A program made the position numbers and the translations under genes. This document shows, one piece after another, positions 58,173-64,000 of a DNA stretch of 64,000 nt (position 1 is the stretch's first letter; each line of letters opens with the position of its first letter). The stretch comes from Lactifluus volemus (Eukaryota; Basidiomycota; Agaricomycetes; Russulales; Russulaceae): assembly GCA_022376515.1 (NCBI GenBank), contig WTXI01000205.1, positions 1-64,000 on the forward strand, given 5' to 3'. A model generated the notes under the pieces. The model was not told the DNA's origin, searched no databases, and saw only the letters and a list, made by a program, of their open reading frames with translations.

Positions 58173-58748
58173 TTATCCCAACAACACTCCGGAGCGCATT
58201 GCCGCTGTGAGGTGGAGTGCCTCGTCAGCGGTGCTGTCCTCAGTCAGTTCAGCTGTGTCAGCCGTGTGACAAGCCGAATGGAAAGCGAGTTCGGCTGTTG
58301 GAAGCTGAGAGGGCACAATCTTGAGTAACGTAAGTGGCTCGCCCCCGTGAAGCTGGAGCCATTCATCGAATGGCTTCCCAGTTTCCATATTTCCATGGCA
58401 CACGAGACGGGAGAACTGGTGATGCCTGAGACACTCCACCGCACTTGAAGGCGTCGCATCCTTTGAGATAAGAGATGTGACAGCCGTATCGAGACTTTGC
58501 ATGGTCGAGATTTCTCAGTCCGCGTGAAGCAGAAATTCTGGCCGCACAACAAGAGGTACTGAAGGCTTCTTGTTGCGCAACCAGAATTTCTGCTCCACCG
58601 GAGAAGGTGAAGGCTTTCCCGACATTTGTCCTCCACATCTGTGTAATTCTATGAGTGCGGACAAGGTTGGGGTGTAGCGATCGTCCGAGGGTATTGGCCC
58701 CATAACATGGAGGGGAAGATGGAAAACACAGATGTAGGACTGCACCAA
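58173..58748 (-). pseudogene. CHAT-domain protein remnant
   Basis: CHAT domains are caspase-like proteases, in fungi often behind TPR repeats. The minus strand reads RYTPTLSALIE and GKPSPSP (58748-58600), then after frame changes SLDTAVTSLISKDATPSSAVECLRHHQ and VCHGNMETGKPFDEWLQLHGGEPLTLLKIVPSQLPTAELAF, and SACHTADTAELTEDSTADEALHLTAAM, with a stop at 58173. The His of CHG and the Cys of SACH, the catalytic pair of the family, are both present. There is no TPR region upstream and the downstream part of the domain is missing. A fold-back hairpin at 58528-58594 interrupts the 5' part. Confidence 0.7.
58528..58594. repeat. Fold-back hairpin inside the CHAT remnant
   Basis: The left arm 58528-58553 (AGCAGAAATTCTGG...) and right arm 58569-58594 are reverse complements at about 24 of 26 positions, separated by 15 nt. 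The right arm appears to carry the sense CHAT sequence. Confidence 0.85.
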
Positions 58749-59260
58749 ACTCTGGATTGTTCTGGTACCTTCATTTTGCGGAACTCCTCGATGACTGGCT
58801 TGCCTACAAGATTATAGAGACTCCTGAGTACGGAACGGAGAGTGCGCTGGTATCACAAGGTGGTGACTCTTTCTGGTTCTCACTTGTCGGTCGCTGGTGA
58901 CGCATTATTGGCCGGATGTTGACTCTCTCAGACAGATTGCGGTCAGACTACCTGCGCGGGAAACCACCAAAATAGGGGACAGCACCTGGACAACCTTGCA
59001 CGACTCCGTGCCAGCAATTGTAAGGGGGGCGAGTTGTTCAACCGGCGCAGTTTTGACTGACTCCGATGAAAACAGCATAAGGCACATTACGAATAATGTG
59101 AAGACCAGCAAACCCTGTTCGTGGTTGTTGGCCCGGGTGTGGCCGTCCGCGTTCGTTTCACGTGCTTCATTTCCATTTTCTGGCTCTCCCACGCTCGGTC
59201 GACTCGATGACATTCATTCGTTTTTTGGTTATCCCTGTATTGTCCTTCCTGCTGCTGCCT

Positions 59261-59542
59261 TTAGACTGGTGTTGCACATGTGACACCAAAGTTCTCTGTT
59301 CCATTGACGCAGAAATGCGACGTGTCGTGTACATGTAGCTTCGTTGTGGTCATATAACTGTACCCATGCCTCCACTGTTTTTCTGTCTGACACTTGCACC
59401 ATTGGTTGACAAGTCTTCTTTTTTTTTTCGTGGTGTCCAAAGGCGTCTTGTGGGACCCCGTTGATGCAATTTTCCTTAATGTGTATTGCAAGGGAGGTTG
59501 TGACATCATTGTCTGACTTCGCTGAGTCGACGATCTAGTCAT
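59261..59542 (-). CDS. Possible 93-residue protein in copy B
   Basis: Open frame MTRSSTQRSQ...GVTCATPV. Its upstream DNA (GCCTGTTRGGTGTT, CAGAAACGACTA) resembles the leader of the secreted repeat protein at 56325, which suggests a transcribed gene. In copy A the frame is broken at a poly-T run (8 T against 10 T). There is no signal peptide and no recognised motif. Confidence 0.25.
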   Translation of the reverse strand: MTRSSTQRSQTMMSQPPLQYTLRKIASTGSHKTPLDTTKKKRRLVNQWCKCQTEKQWRHGYSYMTTTKLHVHDTSHFCVNGTENFGVTCATPV

Positions 59543-60192
59543 TAAAATGGTAGTCGTTTCTGGGAGGGTGAGCCTGTTAGGTGTTGGAAAAAATAACTTG
59601 GTGGATAGAAAGGAGTATATACACCTAATGTGCGCCAGTACACGAGGCTGGCATCGGTTCTTGCCCCCCTTGCTAGAGATTTGTTACGAAAGCAACCACC
59701 CTCATGCTCGACAAATTGAACACATCTCCACACTACAAAAGGTGGCAGTTTGCTTTTCTTCAAACTGTATTCAAGAAAATTTATTTCCATACAGAAGAGC
59801 GATGGCCCAACTCCCTCTAACCCACTCTCATGCGCGTCGCAATAGAGGGACGCCTGCCATTCCACTCGACAAGAGCACCACGCCTCAAATTCATCACAGC
59901 CAGTTCTTGAAAGTTCCCGCACACGCCTTGCTGATTCAAAGTGGATATCTACATTCCTGTGTTCAATTTCAGTGTTCATCATAAGACTGAGGGAATCATG
60001 ATAGTGCGCAATGGCACATACTTTTTCAAAGCCAATCAGCACGCACTCCAAACTGGCACAGCACGGAAATTCAGGGTCGCAGAAATCGAAGAGTCCACCG
60101 CATCTGGATTGAATCGAAAACTGTTGGGGACATACAGCTGCATAGGCTGCAGCAGGAAGCACAATGAGGAGAGTGAAGACGGAGAAGCGCAT
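59542..60192 (-). CDS. Cysteine-rich secreted protein, copy B
   Basis: The ATG at 60190-60192 opens a signal peptide (MRFSVFTLLIVLPAAAYA, likely cleaved near residue 18). The mature part has Cys at 31, 38, 44, 45, 50 and 59, the C-x6-C-x5-CC-x4-C-x8-C spacing of inhibitor-cystine-knot folds. A further Cys-rich stretch follows (TGCDEFEAWCSCRVEWQASLYC, about residues 98-119). The frame stays open to 59542, but conservation with copy A is frame-preserving only to about 59836, where an 11-nt difference breaks it; the true end or an intron is probably there. A CTATAAG box lies about 85 bp upstream. Role unknown; small cysteine-rich secreted proteins are often effectors or defence peptides. Confidence 0.6.
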   Translation of the reverse strand: MRFSVFTLLIVLPAAAYAAVCPQQFSIQSRCGGLFDFCDPEFPCCASLECVLIGFEKVCAIAHYHDSLSLMMNTEIEHRNVDIHFESARRVRELSRTGCDEFEAWCSCRVEWQASLYCDAHESGLEGVGPSLFCMEINFLEYSLKKSKLPPFVVWRCVQFVEHEGGCFRNKSLARGARTDASLVYWRTLGVYTPFYPPSYFFQHLTGSPSQKRLPF

Positions 60193-61083
60193 GGTGGTTG
60201 TGTTTGTTTCAGGAGCAAATCAAATCGATGGGGAGTAATGCTGCCCCCCCTTTTTTCCGTCGTCCTCTTCTTATAGCTCCAGGCGATTTCAAACGGTACG
60301 CATAATGATTAAAGTTTGAGACACTGGCGCAAACAATTCAGAACACATTTCGAGACTCGATAGTGCCTGGTGGCGGAGAGAGCGAGAGCCTCATGATCAA
60401 CTTGGGGATACACAATTGACAGGACGCTGACAGGACGCGGTAGCGAAAGAATCGGAAAGATCCGATTCCTGGCACGAACGACGCATGGACTACTTACTGG
60501 CTGGCGCAACGCGCGTTTGCGCTTGGAGTACGGATTCCATGTGAAACTGTACGAAGTAAATGATGTTTTAACCGAAAGCTCATGGTGGGAGGTTGTGGTG
60601 TAAAGCGGCAAGATAGCGTCATGGGTGACGTTGGCGGGGAAGTCGGTTTAGTCGTACCTTGACCCTAACGTGGCAGTCACGTTACGTCCCACGCCATCTC
60701 CAATCGGCGGTATTGTTGGATTGTAAACTCCGACAGGCAGGCGTGAGAAACACGCTGTTTTTCATTTCTTTACACCTAGAATTAGCGCAGCACGACGTTT
60801 TGCCGCCGCCTTGCTTTCCTGTCCGACATCTTGTATGTCGTCCTCTTGGAGCCTGAAATAACGACATATTCCCAAGAGGGAAGTCAACATTTGATTTTGA
60901 CGAAGGATGAAGGGATGTGTGAAAGAAAACATCATAAAAAACGTTCCAAGGTGTGATCAACGAGGTCACATGATCAGTTCCTCGTTCTCAACGACCTCTT
61001 GAAAACTGCCCAGTTTACGAGTAAAAGCACCTCATAATTGGGTTCCATGATAGAGAGAAGATGTGTGAAGGCAGTTTGTCTGA

Positions 61084-62744
61084 TTATGGTCTCGGCGCAG
61101 TCTGCGATTTTGCGTGCCCAGTAAAGAGGTGGGTAAGTGCCTTCTTCCCGAGCCATATCTCGACGGGAAGCCCTCCCGCACCGGCCTGCTTCCCAACGCA
61201 CTCCAGCACAACGCCCGTCTCGCGTACCATCATATCCCAGAGCTGCCTCTCTCCTGGATCCCGTTCCTTGTACGCCAATAAGACAAGTGGCCCGTTCCCA
61301 GGCGCAATTGGCTCGTGCGTATCGGGTCCGGCCACGCATTGACGACGACGATCGCTCAACGCGAGAAGAGAAGAGAGTGTCCGGAGCAGGGCTGGGAAGG
61401 ATGACGTGTTGTACGTCACGTCTGCCATCCTATTGCAAAATGATAATACGATAGGATGCGATAAGGGAATCATAGCTTACGCGATAAGGTCGAACCCACC
61501 ACGTTCACGAATATTGAGAACGCTTTCCGGAAGCTCTTGGTCCCAGTCCAGGGGAAGCACGGTTGGGGGAAAATGGGGGTAAAGTGTGGAGTTTGCATGT
61601 ATATTGTAGCTCATAAGTTCCATCGAAGACGCTACAAAAAATTGATTGCAATGATGCTGGTTGAAGAAGATTTGGATTGGGAAGGAAGAGACTCACGAAG
61701 GTCTGTGGAGAGTATACAGGTATCATGCGCAGCAGAGGCAAGATTAGCCGAGCGCAGCGCGGCAAGGACTATCGAGACTATCCCAGTCCCAGCACCTATC
61801 ATGTACAGTACGTGAGCCGGGGACCTGACAGAAGGAAACGAGGAATGAACAGGAAAGGGCGCACCTAATTCGATAATGCGACATTCCTCGCGCAAGGCCA
61901 ACCTCTCACTGAGCTCTCGAACCACGATTCTAGGTCCAAGATCACCACTCGCAGGCTGTGATTCGGATTCGGATTCGGATGCAGATACCGTAGCAGCAGC
62001 ATGGTCGGTCGTGACCAAAAGACGAACAAGCCATGCACTCAGACCTATTCCGCTGTCCCACAATTTCTGTGGTGCTATGTCTCATCAGTCCTTCGCTCAG
62101 AGAGAATACAAAAGCACCGAGCACGCGATGGCCCGTGGATCCGGTCACCTTGTCAAGGTCAAAGGAGATTGTTTCTTTAATCTGCATCAGGGGAGTACTA
62201 CTAGTAGCGGCACCTCCGTCATCCCCAAATAGGCGGAAAGTCCGAGTGATCGCCTCTTGCTTGGTGGTAGGAGTAGTATTTTTAATGGGCACGCCGCCAC
62301 TGCCGCCTTTTCTGGGAGGTATGATTCTCATAGGCAGTGAACGAACGGGGAGCGGCATCTTGCCGATCTTGGGATCGCGCAAGTCGATCACTGAGGATGT
62401 AACGGTCGACGAAGGAGAGAGGATAAGACAACAATCCACTCCATCAACCGCAATGAAATTTTTTTTGGGGGGTGGTTGAATCTGCAAGGGCTTATACGCA
62501 TTTCTCTTGCCGCCAGATAGTCAACTTTGCGGGCTCTGAGAGCCTGACGATATTTTGTGGAGTGATTGAGATCCACCAATAAAAGAGGTCTACACTGGCT
62601 GGAAATGCTCTGTGCGAAGGTCATTAGACACTTGAGGAGTGAATAGAATTGGGGAGGACTGTAAACTGGAATGTGGCGGAGTTCGTAGGAAAGATATGTA
62701 GAAGAACATGCTCTATTCAAGCTCGTCGGGGTAGGAAGTGGCAC
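61084..62744 (-). CDS. METTL21-type protein-lysine methyltransferase, possible frameshift
   Basis: A seven-beta-strand SAM methyltransferase of the Methyltransf_16 family, whose yeast members (Efm6 and relatives) modify elongation factors. From 62744: MPLPTPTSLNRACSSTYLSYELRHIPVY, LRARKVDYLA, then a frame change at the C6A8 run (about 62453-62466) into NFIAVDGVDCCLILS. Core motifs follow: VWDSGIGLSAWLVRLL, CRIIELGAGTGIVSIVLAALR (motif I, assembled across an intron), SMELMSYNIHANS, VLPLDWDQELP, GGFDLI/MADVTYNTSSFPALLRTL (post-motif with the ADVTYN signature) and LVLLAYKERDPGE. It ends TAPRP at 61084. The single frame break at a homopolymer may be an assembly error; if real, the gene is dead or starts downstream. 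Confidence 0.65.
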
Positions 62745-62956
62745 GATGTTGAGGTTAGGGTTTTACGAAAGGAATCCTGTTTCTCTTTTCGCTTCTCCTT
62801 ATTGGTGTGAGTGTCATGGGCAACGAAGATGTGGTCCTAGCCATCAGAGGGATATTGATAAATGACATTAAGAGCGTATAACACAGACGTGGATGCAGAG
62901 TGTTTTAATAACAGGAACGTGAACATCTAGAATTGAAATGGGGCGCTTCCCGACCA

Positions 62957-64000
62957 TTAGTCAATAACAACACAGTCAGGTGCCAACGACCCCCTCCACG
63001 AATTGACCTTGTCCTCCAGCCTCTTGCGCTCTGCTGTTGCTACCATCTCTTCACATCTTTCCAAGTATGCCCCCACTTTCTCTGGAGTCATTGCCTGGAG
63101 TCGATAGATGATTAATAAATCATGGAGGTCAGCTTGAAGGGCATCATCATGGTGTATGCCGCGCCTCCCATCACGTTTCTCGTAGCATCGCCGTCGAGTT
63201 TCTTTCTGCCGATTGGAGATCTCGTCGTCAGCATCCCCCCACTTCTTCAACACATCCGTTAGTGCAACACCAAAGTGATGCACCACTGCGCTAGCGTAAA
63301 CGGCATCGAAGAGCACAGCTGGAGGCCATGTGGACATATCGGAAGGGGTACGGACTGCCGAGCCAGAGGGTCCGACGACCTTGGAGACCTTGGACTGGTC
63401 AAAAACGTGGGTTGTAAACCTTTCGTGCATGCTGTCTGCCTTTGAATCCACATCAGTCGTGTCCAAAGCAAAGTTCGGCGTCTGCTCGAAGTATCTGCCA
63501 GTGTCAGCTTCTGACCTTGTGCAGCATCACATCGAACACTGGTACGCACCTTCAAGATAGCAAAGTGTTGACCCCATGCACGATGTAGGGCGATACTGAG
63601 GAACACACCATTCCGAATGTCATCAATGTCTTGAATGATGTCGCTGTCACCACCAGACTCCCAATATCGGTTTCTTGAGAAAGTTTCAATATACTGCCTC
63701 CAATGAGATGTTAAGCAAAGGATAATGCCATATGGAGTCTCATACCATGTCACCCTTGCTATGGGAAAGGAGGTGTACAGCTTCGCAAGCCTCAGGGGGA
63801 TCTCCTGACACCACACAACACCCATCCGCTCCTCCACGTCTTCACAGAAAAGAGCCTGATTTGTGCTCATGCTCATCGTACTGCAAGTTGCTGTCCTTGT
63901 ATCGACAAGGTTCGGGTCAATCGGAAACATGCGGCACTTTTCTTCGTCGGTGGTATGGTAGTAGAGGTTGATGGATGCTGCCAGTGGGATTGGGCAGGTC
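62957..64000 (-). pseudogene. HNH-nuclease-family protein, copy 2, frameshifted, 5' end outside window
   Basis: The frame from the right edge reads LYYHTTDEEKCRMFPIDPNLVDTRTATC, FCEDVEERM, then slips (about 63823) into CCVVSGDPPEACEAVHLLSHSKGDM. After an intron (about 63695-63745) come YIETFS, DIDDIRNGVFLSIALHRAWGQHFAILK and, after another intron ending near 63480, TPNFALDTTDVD and the shared C-terminal block (GPSGSAVRTPSDMSTWPP). The HNH histidines are kept: H in AVHLL, H in LSHSK, N in RNG and H in LHRAW. A one-base loss just before the motif breaks the gene. Copy 1 at 32890 shows the opposite: an intact frame but lost histidines. Confidence 0.6.

Larger units (their letters stand above)
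58929..60948. repeat. Segmental duplication, copy B
   Basis: A direct copy of 51857-54252, lacking the 429-bp insertion of A. Long stretches, for example 59640-59930 against 52550-52855 and 60310-60655 against 53240-53580, differ at only a few positions. Within the secreted gene the match drops sharply. Confidence 0.85.

Noticed and set aside
1..64000. CRISPR array, rRNA operon, bacterial operon or phage features
   Set aside because: No direct-repeat/spacer pattern or rRNA sequence, and gene structure is eukaryotic throughout. The repeats seen are coding WD40 units, a 36-bp peptide repeat, or duplications.

Overview
This window is nuclear DNA of a filamentous basidiomycete. Genes are dense and broken by many short GT-AG introns of about 45-60 nt, and no bacterial-style operons are present. 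The NACHT-WD40 gene at the left, the CHAT-domain remnant, the HNH-like genes and the style of the F-box genes are what I know from Ceratobasidiaceae (Rhizoctonia / Ceratobasidium, Cantharellales). That placement is an inference from family resemblance; the basidiomycete call itself is firmer.

Left part (1-12.2 kb): a frameshifted F-box-type gene cut by the window edge; a large C2-like/NACHT/WD40 STAND gene with 15 WD40 units; a mitochondrial acyl-CoA dehydrogenase; a gene-poor 1.8 kb with two hairpins; and a mitochondrial carrier of the glycine (Hem25/SLC25A38) type.

Housekeeping core (12.3-31.1 kb): UDP-sugar transporter, vacuolar M20 carboxypeptidase, Zap1-like zinc-finger regulator, F-box protein, TMA16, Gin4/Hsl1/Cdr2-type kinase, DNA ligase IV and DNA polymerase epsilon subunit B. 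Several neighbours are divergent and share intergenic regions of 80-200 bp.

Accessory island 1 (31.1-38.4 kb): a decayed WD40 fragment, a G-tract/proline-rich low-complexity segment, an HNH-family gene whose catalytic histidines are gone, a solo LTR with an exact 5-bp target duplication, and a pseudogene whose N-terminal and C-terminal halves lie on opposite strands and meet tail to tail.

Housekeeping core 2 (38.4-51.3 kb): forkhead regulator, mitochondrial ribosomal protein mL44, a 164-bp mariner-type MITE inside the mL44/PMT shared promoter, PMT1-type O-mannosyltransferase, sorting nexin Mvp1 and the ergosterol enzyme Erg4.

Accessory island 2 (51.3-64.0 kb): a roughly 2-kb direct duplication (copies A and B, plus a partial third copy). 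Each full copy carries a signal-peptide cysteine-rich gene; copy A is broken by one base. The island also holds a secreted protein of four 12-residue repeats, a fragment of the ERG4 5' end, a CHAT-domain remnant with a fold-back hairpin, a lysine-methyltransferase gene with a homopolymer frameshift, and a second HNH-family gene that keeps its histidines but is frameshifted. The most interesting signal is that the inter-cysteine codons of the duplicated secreted gene have diverged much more than the DNA around them.
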